From Pseudomonas sp. TH15 (GTDB taxonomy: Bacteria; Pseudomonadota; Gammaproteobacteria; Pseudomonadales; Pseudomonadaceae): a DNA stretch of 64,000 bases. Positions 41,984-51,246 of the stretch are shown one piece after another (positions within the stretch are counted from its first letter, which is position 1; each line of letters starts with the position of its first letter). The stretch spans positions 4,764,001 to 4,828,000 of the forward strand of contig NZ_JAEKEL010000001.1 of assembly GCF_016651105.1 (NCBI RefSeq), read 5' to 3'. The translations under genes were made by a program, and so were the position numbers. The notes below the pieces were generated by a model. It saw nothing but the letters and a program-made list of their open reading frames with translations. It was not told where the DNA came from and made no database searches.

Positions 41984-43263
41984 TGGACGCATTGATTCTG
42001 CTGGGCAGTTTTATCGCTTTGATCCTGATGGGCATGCCTGTCGCCTACGCCCTCGGGCTGTCGGCGCTGATCGGTGCGTGGTGGATCGACATCCCGTTCC
42101 AGGCCCTGATGATTCAGGTCGCGGGCGGGGTGAACAAATTCTCGCTGCTGGCGATTCCGTTCTTTGTGCTGGCCGGGGCGATCATGGCCGAGGGCGGCAT
42201 GTCGCGCCGGCTGGTGGCATTTGCCGGCGTGCTGGTCGGGTTCGTGCGTGGCGGTCTGTCGTTGGTCAACATCATGGCCTCGACGTTTTTCGGCGCAATC
42301 TCCGGTTCGTCGGTAGCCGACACCGCATCGGTAGGCTCGGTGCTGATTCCGGAAATGGAGCGCAAGGGTTATCCACGCGACTTCTCCACGGCGGTGACCG
42401 TGAGCGGTTCGGTGCAAGCGTTGCTGACACCGCCGAGCCACAACTCGGTGCTCTATTCGCTGGCAGCCGGTGGCACCGTTTCGATTGCTTCGCTGTTCAT
42501 GGCCGGCGTCGTGCCGGGCCTGTTGATGAGCGCGTGCCTGATGGTGCTGTGCCTGATCTTCGCGCGCAAACGCGACTATCCGAAAGGCGAAGTCATCCCG
42601 CTGCGCGAGGCGCTGAAAATCTGCGGCGAAGCGCTGTGGGGGCTGATGGCGATGGTGATCATCCTCGGCGGGATTCTCTCGGGGATTTTCACTGCCACAG
42701 AATCGGCAGCGATTGCGGTGCTCTGGGCGTTCTTCGTGACCATGTTCATCTACCGTGACTACAAATGGCGTGAACTGCCGAAACTGATGCACCGCACCGT
42801 GCGCACCATTTCGATCGTGATGATCCTGATCGGCTTCGCCGCGAGCTTCGGCTACATCATGACCCTGATGCAGATCCCGGCGAAAATCACCACGCTGTTC
42901 CTGACCCTGTCGGACAACCGCTATGTGATCCTGATGTGCATCAACGTCATGCTGCTATTGCTCGGCACGGTGATGGACATGGCGCCGCTGATCCTGATCC
43001 TCACGCCGATTCTGATGCCGGTGATTCTCGGCATCGGCGTTGATCCGGTGCAGTTCGGCATGATCATGCTGGTTAACCTGGGGATCGGGCTGATAACGCC
43101 GCCGGTGGGCGCGGTGTTGTTTGTCGGTTCAGCGGTGGGAAAAGTGAGTATCGAGAGCACAGTGAAAGCGCTGATGCCGTTTTACGCGGTGTTGTTCCTG
43201 GTGTTGATGCTGGTGACTTACATTCCCGCCATTTCCCTGTGGTTACCGCACTTGGTGTTGTAA
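41983..43263 (+). CDS. TRAP transporter large permease subunit (DctM family)
   Basis: A 426-residue, 12-helix DctM channel protein that moves the carboxylate with Na+. G-S-S-V-A-D-T and the conserved P-P-S-H-N in the middle are typical of the family. It ends the oprD-udh-lactonase-TRAP group; a family A hairpin follows 7 bp after its stop. Confidence 0.93.
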   Translation: MDALILLGSFIALILMGMPVAYALGLSALIGAWWIDIPFQALMIQVAGGVNKFSLLAIPFFVLAGAIMAEGGMSRRLVAFAGVLVGFVRGGLSLVNIMASTFFGAISGSSVADTASVGSVLIPEMERKGYPRDFSTAVTVSGSVQALLTPPSHNSVLYSLAAGGTVSIASLFMAGVVPGLLMSACLMVLCLIFARKRDYPKGEVIPLREALKICGEALWGLMAMVIILGGILSGIFTATESAAIAVLWAFFVTMFIYRDYKWRELPKLMHRTVRTISIVMILIGFAASFGYIMTLMQIPAKITTLFLTLSDNRYVILMCINVMLLLLGTVMDMAPLILILTPILMPVILGIGVDPVQFGMIMLVNLGIGLITPPVGAVLFVGSAVGKVSIESTVKALMPFYAVLFLVLMLVTYIPAISLWLPHLVL

Positions 43264-43269
43264 AGCCCT

Positions 43270-43360
43270 AAAGATCGCAGCCTCGTTTCACTCGACAGCT
43301 CCTACAGGAATCGTATTCCCATGCAGGAGCTGCCGAAGGCTGCGCTCTTTTGATCTTGCC
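43270..43360. repeat. REP-like inverted repeat, family A variant
   Basis: Inverted family A copies, one with the CGTTTCACTCGA insertion seen at 36815, fill the gap between the convergent dctM and tauE-like genes. Confidence 0.8.
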
Positions 43361-43365
43361 CACAC

Positions 43366-44166
43366 TCACGCCCGTAACAACATATACCCCGCCACCACCA
43401 GACAGACACTGGCAAACCCCACCTGCAAGGCCCGCGCCGGCACTCGCGCGCACAGCTTGCGCCCGATGATCATGCCGACAACGCTGGCAACGATAAACGC
43501 CACCCCCTGACTGTCGATGCGTACGCCTGCGTGGAACGAGCCGATAACGCCAATCACGGAAATCAGGCTGATCACCATCAACGACGTGGCGATGATCCCG
43601 CGCATCTGCACGTCGGTCAGTTGCTTGAACGCCGGGACGATCAGAAAGCCGCCACCCACGCCCAACAATCCTGACACCACGCCGGTCACCGCGCCGAGGG
43701 CTGCCAGGGTCGCGGTGCATTTGGCGGTCCAGGAAAAACGCCCGGTCTGTTGATCGAGCATGCAGTTCTTCTGGCCCCAGTTGGCGTGGCCGTGGTCGTT
43801 CGGGCCCTCCTCCTGACGTTCGCGGCGCAGCATCCGCCAGGCCACCATGACCATCAGCAGACTGAACAGGATCATCAGGATTTTTTCCGGCATCTGATGG
43901 GCAAAGTAGATGCCCACTGGCGAAAACACCGCGCCGAGCAAGGCGATCAACAGCGCCGCACGATAGCGCACCAGACCGTGGCGCAAGCCATCGATGGCAC
44001 CGACCGCCGCCGCGCTACCCACCGCAAATAATGCGACCGGCGCCGCTTGGGTCATGGTCCAGCCGAGCCCCAGTACCAACGCCGGCACCGCCAGAATCCC
44101 GCCCCCGGCCCCGGTCAAACCGAGGACCAGGCCCATCAGCACACCAAAAAAACTTGCCAGCAGCAT
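43366..44166 (-). CDS. TauE/SafE-family sulfite/organosulfonate exporter
   Basis: A 266-residue inner-membrane protein with eight to nine helices and two related halves (G-L-T-G-A-G-G-G near 20 and G-L-L-G-V-G-G-G near 168), the TauE/SafE mark. It probably expels sulfite or another oxidised sulfur species. Its gene follows the SQR-like gene by 9 bp on the same strand, and this fits a sulfide-detoxification unit. Confidence 0.88.
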   Translation of the reverse strand: MLLASFFGVLMGLVLGLTGAGGGILAVPALVLGLGWTMTQAAPVALFAVGSAAAVGAIDGLRHGLVRYRAALLIALLGAVFSPVGIYFAHQMPEKILMILFSLLMVMVAWRMLRRERQEEGPNDHGHANWGQKNCMLDQQTGRFSWTAKCTATLAALGAVTGVVSGLLGVGGGFLIVPAFKQLTDVQMRGIIATSLMVISLISVIGVIGSFHAGVRIDSQGVAFIVASVVGMIIGRKLCARVPARALQVGFASVCLVVAGYMLLRA

Positions 44167-44175
44167 AGGGTTCTC

Positions 44176-45420
44176 TCAATCGACCTTGGACAGGGCAGTC
44201 AGCCATTCGCGGCCCTTGAGCATGCCGTTCCAGTAGAACCACGGCAGCAGGCTCGCCTTCAGCCACCACGCAGAACGACGGGCTACGGTCGGGTCCAAGG
44301 GAAAGGTCGGCAGCAACTTACCGGCATAGCCAAACTCGGCGAGGATCACCTTGCCCTTTTCCACCGTCAGCGGGCACGAGCCATAGCCGTCGTACTTGAG
44401 CGGCAGCGGCTGTTGCTTGCGCAGGGCCAGCAGGTTTTCGGCCACCACCACAATCTGCTTGCGCACGGCGGCAGCGGTTTTCGCGTTGCTGGTGGAGCAG
44501 ATATCGCCCAGGCCGAAGACCTCGGGATAACGCGGGTGCTGCAGGCTGTGCGGATTGACTTCACACCAGCCGGCCGCATCGGCCAAAGGGCTGTGTGCGA
44601 TGAAGTCTGGCGAAACCTGCGGCGGTACCACGTGCAACAGATCGAAGGTTTTCGCCTCGCGGGTGACGTTGCCGTCGGCGTCCCTGATCTCGAACCATGC
44701 GGTTTTTGCCGGGCCGTCGACCTTGATCAGGTTGGAGGTGAAGGCCAGCCGTGCGTTGTATTTTTCGATGTACTTCATCAGCGGCGGCACGAACGTTGGC
44801 ACACCGAACAACGCGGCACCGGCCAGGTTGAACTCGACGTCGATCTTGTTCAGCACACCACTTTTCAACCAGTGATCGCAGGACAGGTACAAGGCCTTTT
44901 GCGGCGCTCCGGCGCATTTGATCGGGATCGGTGGCTGGGTGAAGATCGCCTTGCCGCCGCGCAAACCCTTGACCAGTTCCCAGGTGTAGGCCGCGTGCTG
45001 GTAGCTGTAATTGGACGTCACGCCGTGCTGGCCGAGGGCGTCCTGCAAGCCTTCGATCTTCTCCCAGGCCAGGCGCAGGCCGGGGCAGACGATGAGGTTT
45101 TGATAGCCGACCGTACGGCCGTCGTCGAGGGTCAGGTGTTTTTTGTCAGCCGCGATTTCAGTGACGGCGGCTTGCAGCCAGGTCGCTTGACGCGGCATGA
45201 CGCTGGACATCGGGCGTACGGTGTCTTCCACCGAGTAGGCACCACCGCCGACCAAGGTCCAGGCCGGTTGGTAGTAATGCTGGGCGCTAGGTTCGATAAC
45301 GGTGATGTTCAACGACGGATCGCGCTTAAGCAGGCTGGCGACAAAACCAATCCCTGCCGTGCCGCCGCCTATCACCACGATGTCTGCACTGATGGTTGGG
45401 CCCCAGTGTTGATCGTTCAT
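44176..45420 (-). CDS. Sulfide:quinone oxidoreductase-like flavoprotein
   Basis: A 414-residue FAD protein of the SQR family, nearest in pattern to the SQOR (type II) group. FAD motif G-G-G-T-A-G is near residues 18-23. Redox cysteines are probably K-C-A-G-A (near 183) and G-S-C-P-L (near 350), with a further Cys in I-V-C-P-G. It would oxidise sulfide at the membrane face, form persulfide, and reduce quinone. Neighbours are a sulfite exporter, a persulfide-sensing repressor and an ETHE1-like enzyme. Confidence 0.88.
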   Translation of the reverse strand: MNDQHWGPTISADIVVIGGGTAGIGFVASLLKRDPSLNITVIEPSAQHYYQPAWTLVGGGAYSVEDTVRPMSSVMPRQATWLQAAVTEIAADKKHLTLDDGRTVGYQNLIVCPGLRLAWEKIEGLQDALGQHGVTSNYSYQHAAYTWELVKGLRGGKAIFTQPPIPIKCAGAPQKALYLSCDHWLKSGVLNKIDVEFNLAGAALFGVPTFVPPLMKYIEKYNARLAFTSNLIKVDGPAKTAWFEIRDADGNVTREAKTFDLLHVVPPQVSPDFIAHSPLADAAGWCEVNPHSLQHPRYPEVFGLGDICSTSNAKTAAAVRKQIVVVAENLLALRKQQPLPLKYDGYGSCPLTVEKGKVILAEFGYAGKLLPTFPLDPTVARRSAWWLKASLLPWFYWNGMLKGREWLTALSKVD

Positions 45421-45513
45421 AGGTTGTTCCCTTTTTTACTGCTACACGCATTTAGCCGGGTTCGGGCCCGATACCCATCAGTTAAATTGAGTATCAAAGT
45501 CTGGCAAACACCC

Positions 45514-45635
45514 TGTGGCGAGGGGGCTTGCCCCCGTTGGGTCGCGAAGCGGCCCCTTCATTTATTCAGGTCAACCGAGTCGCCTGGATTTACGACTGCT
45601 GCGCAGCCGAACGGGGGCAAGCCCCCTCGCCACAA
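45514..45635. repeat. REP-like inverted repeat, family C
   Basis: TGTGGCGAGGGGGCTTGCCC at the left is mirrored at the right. It lies in the 238-bp gap between the ArsR-type gene and the SQR-like gene, both on the minus strand. Confidence 0.85.
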
Positions 45636-45658
45636 GTAGGGTGCTCACCGTGCCTCCT

Positions 45659-46012
45659 TTAACTGACAGGTACAGGGTCGGCCCAACTTTTTAGAACCGC
45701 CCCGCAATACAGGCCGGACAGCGTTTTCATTACCTGAATCACTTCATGACTGGCCAGGCCATAGAAAATGTATTTGCCTTCACGGCGAGTCGCGACCAGG
45801 CCTTCATCGCGCAAAATGCCCAGCTGTTGGGACAGTGTGGGCTGGCGTACGCCGGTCATGGTTTCCAGTTCGCCAACGTTGCGTTCGCCCTGGGTCAACT
45901 GGCAGAGAATCAGCAAGCGATCCTCATTGGCCAAAGCCTTGAGCAGCGCGCAAGCTTTGGAGGCCGACGCCCGCAATTGGGCGACTTCACATTCGGTCAG
46001 ACTGGATTGCAT
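45659..46012 (-). CDS. ArsR-family repressor, BigR/SqrR-like persulfide sensor
   Basis: A 117-residue winged-helix repressor. HTH residues near 50-75 include T-G-V-R-Q-P-T-L-S-Q-Q-L. Two Cys (L-I-L-C-Q near 38 and G-L-Y-C-G near 105) are placed as in BigR/SqrR/YgaV, where a tetrasulfide bridge between them releases DNA. I chose ATG 46012 (GAAGG about 10 nt upstream); a longer frame crosses the putative operator. It is divergent from the metallohydrolase gene, with a palindrome between. Confidence 0.87.
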   Translation of the reverse strand: MQSSLTECEVAQLRASASKACALLKALANEDRLLILCQLTQGERNVGELETMTGVRQPTLSQQLGILRDEGLVATRREGKYIFYGLASHEVIQVMKTLSGLYCGAVLKSWADPVPVS

Positions 46013-46049
46013 TTGCAGGATGCCTTCGACGTCACTTAAGCTGCAGACA

Positions 46050-46065
46050 TTATGTGTAAACATAA
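46050..46065. promoter_or_regulatory. Palindrome TTATGT-N4-ACATAA, candidate BigR-type operator
   Basis: A perfect 6-bp inverted repeat with 4-bp spacer lies between the divergent repressor and metallohydrolase starts. It is AT-rich and could overlap a -10 box, as known operators of BigR-type repressors do. Confidence 0.6.
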
Positions 46066-46116
46066 AGTGTTGCAACCGGTTACTGTCTTTCCACCTTTTT
46101 CACAGGTTTGCCTCCC

Positions 46117-46980
46117 ATGCCCGCGCTGATTGAAGCCTTCCTCGACCCCGCCTCGTCGACCTACAGCTACGTTGTCTACGAGCAGGCTGGCGGGTACTGC
46201 GCGATTGTCGACACGGTGCTCGATTACGACCCGGCCGCCGGGCGAACCGCGACTGTCCAGGCCGACCGAATCATCGCTTTCGTGCGCGAACAGCAGTTGC
46301 AGGTGCAATGGCTGCTGGAAACCCACGCTCACGCCGATCACCTCTCCGCCGCGCCGTATCTGCGTCGGGAACTGGGCGGGAAGATTGCGATTGGGCAGTC
46401 GATCAGCAAGGTCCAGGGCGTGTTCAAGACCCTGTTCAATCTGGAGCCGGAATTTTGTGTGGATGGCTCGCAGTTCGATCACCTGTTCGCCCCGAACGAA
46501 TCGTTCATGATTGGCAACCTCAAGGCCACGGCCCTGCACGTGCCCGGCCACACCCCGGCAGACATGGCGTATTTGATCGACGGCGATGTGATTCTGGTGG
46601 GCGATACACTGTTCATGCCGGATGTCGGCACCGCGCGTTGCGACTTTCCGGGCGGCAATGCCAACCAGTTGTTCGCCTCGATCCACAAGCTGCTGGCCTT
46701 CCCGGCTGGCGTGCGGCTCTACGTTTGCCATGACTACCCGCCTGAGGGGCGCGAGCCTGAATGTCAGACCACGGTGGGTGAGCAGCGTAAAAGCAACATT
46801 CATGTGCACGACGGCGTTGAAGAGGCGGCGTTCGTCGCCATGCGGACGCAGCGCGATGCCGGGTTGGGGATGCCGAATCTGTTGCTGCCGGCAATTCAGG
46901 TGAATGTGCGGGCGGGGAATATGCCGCCGGCCGAGGATAACGGCGTGACGTACCTAAAGATCCCCGTTAATAAACTGTGA
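46117..46980 (+). CDS. MBL-fold metallohydrolase, persulfide dioxygenase-like (Blh/ETHE1)
   Basis: A 287-residue metallo-beta-lactamase-fold protein. Metal motif T-H-A-H-A-D-H is near residues 69-75, H-V-P-G-H-T near 143, D-T-L-F near 168 and C-H-D-Y-P-P near 206. These match ETHE1/Blh enzymes that oxidise glutathione persulfide to sulfite with O2. No rhodanese domain is fused. It is divergent from the BigR-like repressor. The start ATG 46117 is preferred over upstream TTG. Confidence 0.88.
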   Translation: MPALIEAFLDPASSTYSYVVYEQAGGYCAIVDTVLDYDPAAGRTATVQADRIIAFVREQQLQVQWLLETHAHADHLSAAPYLRRELGGKIAIGQSISKVQGVFKTLFNLEPEFCVDGSQFDHLFAPNESFMIGNLKATALHVPGHTPADMAYLIDGDVILVGDTLFMPDVGTARCDFPGGNANQLFASIHKLLAFPAGVRLYVCHDYPPEGREPECQTTVGEQRKSNIHVHDGVEEAAFVAMRTQRDAGLGMPNLLLPAIQVNVRAGNMPPAEDNGVTYLKIPVNKL

Positions 46981-47000
46981 ACGCTCCCACAGAGTTTCGC

Positions 47001-47489
47001 TTAGCCCCCGAGGGTCAACCCATTCGCCGGCAATGGCAGCGCGGTCTTATAGCGCACTTGCTTGAGCGCAAAGCTTGAGCGGATGTTGGCGACGCCAGGC
47101 ACCTTGGTCAGGAAGTCCATCATGAAGCGCTCCAGCGACTGAATGGTCGGCACCAACACCCGGATCAGATAATCCGGGTCGCCAGCCATCAAATAGCACT
47201 CCATCACTTCCGGGCGATCCGAAATCGCTTCTTCGAAATGCGCCAGCGCCTCTTCCACCTGCTTCTCCAGGCTGACGTGAATGAACACATTCACATGCAG
47301 CCCCAGCAGGTCGGCGTCCAGCAGCGTGACTTGCTCACGAATCAGCCCTAATTCTTCCATTGCCTTGACCCGGTTGAAGCACGGTGTCGGCGACAGGTTG
47401 ACCGAGCGTGCGAGGTCGGCGTTGGTGATGCGGGCGTTCTCCTGAAGGCTGTTGAGAATGCCGATGTCGGTACGGTCCAGTTTGCGCAT
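47001..47489 (-). CDS. bkdR: Lrp/AsnC-family activator of the bkd operon
   Basis: A 162-residue Lrp-type regulator with N-terminal HTH (I-T-N-A-D-L-A near 20-26, S-P-T-P-C near 33-37) and C-terminal RAM/ligand domain. It is divergent from bkdA1, and the arrangement and length match BkdR of P. putida, which activates bkd transcription with branched-chain amino acids as effectors. The 186-bp intergenic region should carry its binding sites; I could not define them. Confidence 0.93.
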   Translation of the reverse strand: MRKLDRTDIGILNSLQENARITNADLARSVNLSPTPCFNRVKAMEELGLIREQVTLLDADLLGLHVNVFIHVSLEKQVEEALAHFEEAISDRPEVMECYLMAGDPDYLIRVLVPTIQSLERFMMDFLTKVPGVANIRSSFALKQVRYKTALPLPANGLTLGG

Positions 47490-47675
47490 GAGACAAAACC
47501 ACCTGTTATTTTTGTTTATGCAGAATTTCTATCCTCAAATGACCGCCAACGCAACGAAACAGAGAGAAATATTCTCCTGCACCGGGCCTATGATGTTTGT
47601 AGGACAAGATTTCCATCACCCGTGGAAGGACTGCCAGCTCACTACAAGAAATTCACAAGATCGAGCGTAGAAGCC

Positions 47676-48911
47676 ATGAACCAAGCGTATGAACCGCTGC
47701 AGTTGCACGTTCCCGAACCATCGGGCCGCCCAGGCTGCAAAACCGACTTCTCCTACCTGCGTCTGACCGATGCCGGTACGGTGCGCAAACCCCCAATCGA
47801 CGTTGAACCGGCCGACACGGCTGATCTGGCCAAAGGCCTGATTCGCGTGCTCGACGACCAGGGCAATGCCCTCGGTCCGTGGGCTGAAGGCGTCCCGGTC
47901 GAGATCCTGCGCAAAGGCATGCGCGCCATGCTCAAGACGCGGATCTTCGATAACCGCATGGTGGTCGCCCAGCGTCAGAAAAAAATGTCGTTCTACATGC
48001 AAAGCCTCGGCGAAGAAGCCATCGGCAGCGCCCAGGCCCTGGCCTTGAACATCGACGACATGTGCTTTCCCACCTACCGTCAGCAAAGCATCCTGATGGC
48101 CCGCGAAGTGCCGCTGGTGGACCTGATCTGCCAACTGCTGTCCAACGAGCGCGATCCGCTCAAGGGCCGTCAGTTGCCGATCATGTACTCGGTGCGCGAT
48201 CACGGTTTCTTCACCATTTCCGGCAACCTTGCCACCCAATTCGTACAGGGTGTGGGCTGGGGCATGGCATCGGCGATCAAGGGCGACACTAAAATCGCTT
48301 CGGCCTGGATCGGCGACGGCGCTACCGCCGAATCGGACTTCCACACCGCCCTCACCTTCGCCCACGTTTACCGGGCGCCAGTGATCCTGAACGTGGTCAA
48401 CAACCAATGGGCGATTTCGACCTTCCAGGCAATTGCCGGTGGTGAAGCCACCACGTTCGCCGGTCGTGGCGTCGGCTGCGGCATTGCCTCGCTGCGGGTT
48501 GATGGCAACGATTTCGTCGCGGTCTATGCCGCCTCTGCCTGGGCCGCCGAACGCGCGCGCCGCAACCTTGGCCCGACCATGATCGAATGGGTCACCTACC
48601 GCGCCGGCCCGCACTCCACCTCCGATGATCCTTCGAAATACCGTCCTGCCGACGACTGGAGCCACTTCCCGTTGGGCGACCCGATTGCGCGCCTCAAGCA
48701 GCACCTGGTGAAAATCGGCCATTGGTCTGAAGAGGAACACACCGCCGTCAGCGCCGAGCTGGAAGCCGAAGTGATCGCCGCGCAGAAAGAAGCCGAGCAG
48801 TACGGCACCCTCGCCGGTGGCCAGACGCCAAGCGCCGCGACCATGTTCGAAGACGTCTACAAAGAGATGCCGGAGCACTTGAAGCGCCAGCGTCAAGAGT
48901 TGGGGATCTGA
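47676..48911 (+). CDS. bkdA1: Branched-chain 2-oxoacid dehydrogenase E1 alpha
   Basis: A 411-residue thiamin-diphosphate subunit of the branched-chain keto acid dehydrogenase complex. The ThDP motif G-D-G-A-T-A-E-S is near residues 209-216 and closes with V-V-N-N-Q-W-A near 243. It decarboxylates the 2-oxoacids of Val, Leu and Ile. I start at ATG 47676 because it matches the known N-terminus (L-H-V-P-E-P) in P. putida; an upstream frame at 47622 adds an unlikely extension. The bkdA2 gene follows after 1 bp. Confidence 0.96.
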   Translation: MNQAYEPLQLHVPEPSGRPGCKTDFSYLRLTDAGTVRKPPIDVEPADTADLAKGLIRVLDDQGNALGPWAEGVPVEILRKGMRAMLKTRIFDNRMVVAQRQKKMSFYMQSLGEEAIGSAQALALNIDDMCFPTYRQQSILMAREVPLVDLICQLLSNERDPLKGRQLPIMYSVRDHGFFTISGNLATQFVQGVGWGMASAIKGDTKIASAWIGDGATAESDFHTALTFAHVYRAPVILNVVNNQWAISTFQAIAGGEATTFAGRGVGCGIASLRVDGNDFVAVYAASAWAAERARRNLGPTMIEWVTYRAGPHSTSDDPSKYRPADDWSHFPLGDPIARLKQHLVKIGHWSEEEHTAVSAELEAEVIAAQKEAEQYGTLAGGQTPSAATMFEDVYKEMPEHLKRQRQELGI

Positions 48912-48912
48912 C

Positions 48913-49971
48913 ATGAACGACCACAACAACAATATCGAGCTGGAAACCGCCATGACCACAACCACCATGACCATGATCCAGGCCCTGCGCTCGGCCATGG
49001 ACGTGATGCTTGAGCGCGACGACAACGTCGTGGTATTCGGCCAGGACGTGGGTTACTTCGGCGGCGTGTTCCGTTGCACCGAAGGTTTACAAAGCAAGTA
49101 CGGCACCTCCCGGGTGTTCGATGCACCGATCTCCGAAAGCGGGATCGTTGGCGTCGCCGTCGGCATGGGCGCCTACGGTCTGCGGCCGGTGGCCGAGATT
49201 CAGTTCGCCGATTACGTTTATCCGGCATCCGACCAGATCATTTCCGAAGCAGCGCGCCTGCGCTATCGCTCGGCCGGCGAGTTCACCGCGCCGATGACCC
49301 TGCGCATGCCTTGCGGCGGCGGCATCTACGGCGGCCAGACCCACAGCCAAAGTATCGAGGCGATGTTCACCCAGGTCTGCGGCCTGCGCACGGTCATGCC
49401 GTCCAACCCTTACGACGCCAAAGGCCTGCTGATCGCCTCCATCGAAAACGATGATCCGGTGATCTTCCTTGAGCCGAAACGCCTGTACAACGGCCCGTTC
49501 GACGGTCACCACGACCGCCCGGTAACCCCGTGGTCGAAACACCCGGCCGCACAAGTGCCGGACGGTTACTACACCGTGCCACTGGACGTTGCCGCCATCG
49601 CCCGCCCAGGCAAGGACGTGACCATCCTGACCTACGGCACCACGGTTTACGTGTCGCAAGTGGCCGCTGAAGAAAGCGGTGTCGACGCTGAAGTCATCGA
49701 CCTGCGCAGCCTGTGGCCGCTGGACCTGGACACCATCGTCAAGTCGGTGAAGAAAACCGGCCGTTGCGTGATCGTTCACGAAGCCACCCGCACCTGCGGT
49801 TTCGGCGCGGAGCTGGTCGCGTTGGTGCAAGAGCATTGCTTCCACTACCTGGAAGCGCCGATCGAACGCGTCACCGGTTGGGACACCCCCTACCCGCACG
49901 CGCAAGAGTGGGCGTATTTCCCAGGTCCGTCCCGAGTGGGCGCGGCGTTGAAACGGGTTATGGAGGTCTGA
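48913..49971 (+). CDS. bkdA2: Branched-chain 2-oxoacid dehydrogenase E1 beta
   Basis: A 352-residue transketolase-like subunit that pairs with BkdA1 as an alpha2beta2 E1. Motifs F-G-Q-D-V-G-Y-F-G-G-V-F (near 42) and R-F/Y-R-S-A-G-type regions are typical. The N-terminus is Asn/Thr-rich and a second Met (residue 14) is possible as the start. It ends directly at the bkdB start. Confidence 0.95.
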   Translation: MNDHNNNIELETAMTTTTMTMIQALRSAMDVMLERDDNVVVFGQDVGYFGGVFRCTEGLQSKYGTSRVFDAPISESGIVGVAVGMGAYGLRPVAEIQFADYVYPASDQIISEAARLRYRSAGEFTAPMTLRMPCGGGIYGGQTHSQSIEAMFTQVCGLRTVMPSNPYDAKGLLIASIENDDPVIFLEPKRLYNGPFDGHHDRPVTPWSKHPAAQVPDGYYTVPLDVAAIARPGKDVTILTYGTTVYVSQVAAEESGVDAEVIDLRSLWPLDLDTIVKSVKKTGRCVIVHEATRTCGFGAELVALVQEHCFHYLEAPIERVTGWDTPYPHAQEWAYFPGPSRVGAALKRVMEV

Positions 49972-51246
49972 ATGGGCACGCACGTTATTAAAATGCCGGA
50001 CATTGGTGAAGGCATTGCAGAAGTTGAATTGTCGGTGTGGCACGTCAAGGTCGGCGACCTGGTTGTCGAAGATCAGGTGCTGGCCGATGTAATGACCGAC
50101 AAGGCGATGGTCGACATCCCTTCGCCGGTGCACGGCAAAGTCATTTCTCTGGGCGGTGTGCCGGGGGAAGTGATGGCGGTTGGCAGCATCCTGATCAGCA
50201 TTGAAGTCGAAGGCGCGGGCAACTTTAAAGAGTCCTCGCAGCCTGCTCCGGTTGCTGCTAAAGAAGCACCGGTTGCAGCGCCTCCTAAAGTCGAAGCCGT
50301 AGCTGCAAGCAAGCCCGTAGCAGCGCCTCGTCCTGCGGTTTGTCAGGGCCCGATGGTTGCCCGTGACGCCGATGAACGTCCGCTTGCCTCCCCGGCCGTA
50401 CGTAAACATGCGCTGGACCTCGGCATCCAGTTGCGTCTGGTGCGTGGCACCGGCCCTGCCGGTCGCGTACTGCACGAAGACCTCGACGCCTATCTGGCCG
50501 AGGGTCAGTCGAATGTCTCGACCGCTACCGCCGCTTACGCCCAGCGTACCGACGAAGAGCAAATCCCGGTGATCGGCATGCGCCGCAAGATCGCCCAGCG
50601 CATGCAGGACGCCACCCAGCGCGCCGCGCACTTCAGTTATGTCGAGGAAATCGACGTCACCGCCGTGGAAGAACTGCGCACACACCTGAACGAAAAACAC
50701 GGCGCGAGCCGCGGCAAGCTGACGTTGCTGCCGTTCCTGGTCCGTGCACTGGTCGTTGCCCTGCGCGACTTCCCGCAGATCAATGCCCGTTACGACGACG
50801 AAGCCCAAGTCATCACCCGCCTCGGCGCGGTGCATGTCGGCGTCGCCACCCAGAGCGACATTGGTTTGATGGTGCCGGTGGTGCGTCACGCTGAAGCCCG
50901 CAGCCTGTGGGACAGCGCTCAGGAAATTTCTCGTCTGGCCACCGCCGCGCGTAATGGCAAGGCCAGCCGCGATGAGCTGTCCGGCTCGACCATCACCCTG
51001 ACCAGCCTTGGCGCGTTGGGCGGGATCGTCAGCACTCCGGTGCTGAACCTGCCGGAAGTGGCGATCGTCGGCGTGAACAAAATCGTCGAACGCCCGATGG
51101 TGGTCAAAGGCCAGATCGTGGTTCGCAAGATGATGAACCTCTCCAGCTCCTTCGATCACCGCGTGGTCGATGGCATGGACGCGGCGCAATTCATCCAGGC
51201 CATTCGTGGCTTGCTCGAACAACCCGCAACCTTGTTTGTGGAGTAA
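49972..51246 (+). CDS. bkdB: Branched-chain 2-oxoacid dehydrogenase E2 (dihydrolipoyl transacylase)
   Basis: A 424-residue E2. The lipoyl domain (1-80) has the lipoylated Lys in M-T-D-K-A-M-V (residue 44). A Pro/Ala-rich linker (about 82-135), a peripheral-subunit-binding domain (about 138-175) and a C-terminal catalytic domain with D-H-R-V-V-D-G (near 397) follow. It transfers the branched acyl group to CoA. No gap separates it from bkdA2. Confidence 0.96.
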   Translation: MGTHVIKMPDIGEGIAEVELSVWHVKVGDLVVEDQVLADVMTDKAMVDIPSPVHGKVISLGGVPGEVMAVGSILISIEVEGAGNFKESSQPAPVAAKEAPVAAPPKVEAVAASKPVAAPRPAVCQGPMVARDADERPLASPAVRKHALDLGIQLRLVRGTGPAGRVLHEDLDAYLAEGQSNVSTATAAYAQRTDEEQIPVIGMRRKIAQRMQDATQRAAHFSYVEEIDVTAVEELRTHLNEKHGASRGKLTLLPFLVRALVVALRDFPQINARYDDEAQVITRLGAVHVGVATQSDIGLMVPVVRHAEARSLWDSAQEISRLATAARNGKASRDELSGSTITLTSLGALGGIVSTPVLNLPEVAIVGVNKIVERPMVVKGQIVVRKMMNLSSSFDHRVVDGMDAAQFIQAIRGLLEQPATLFVE

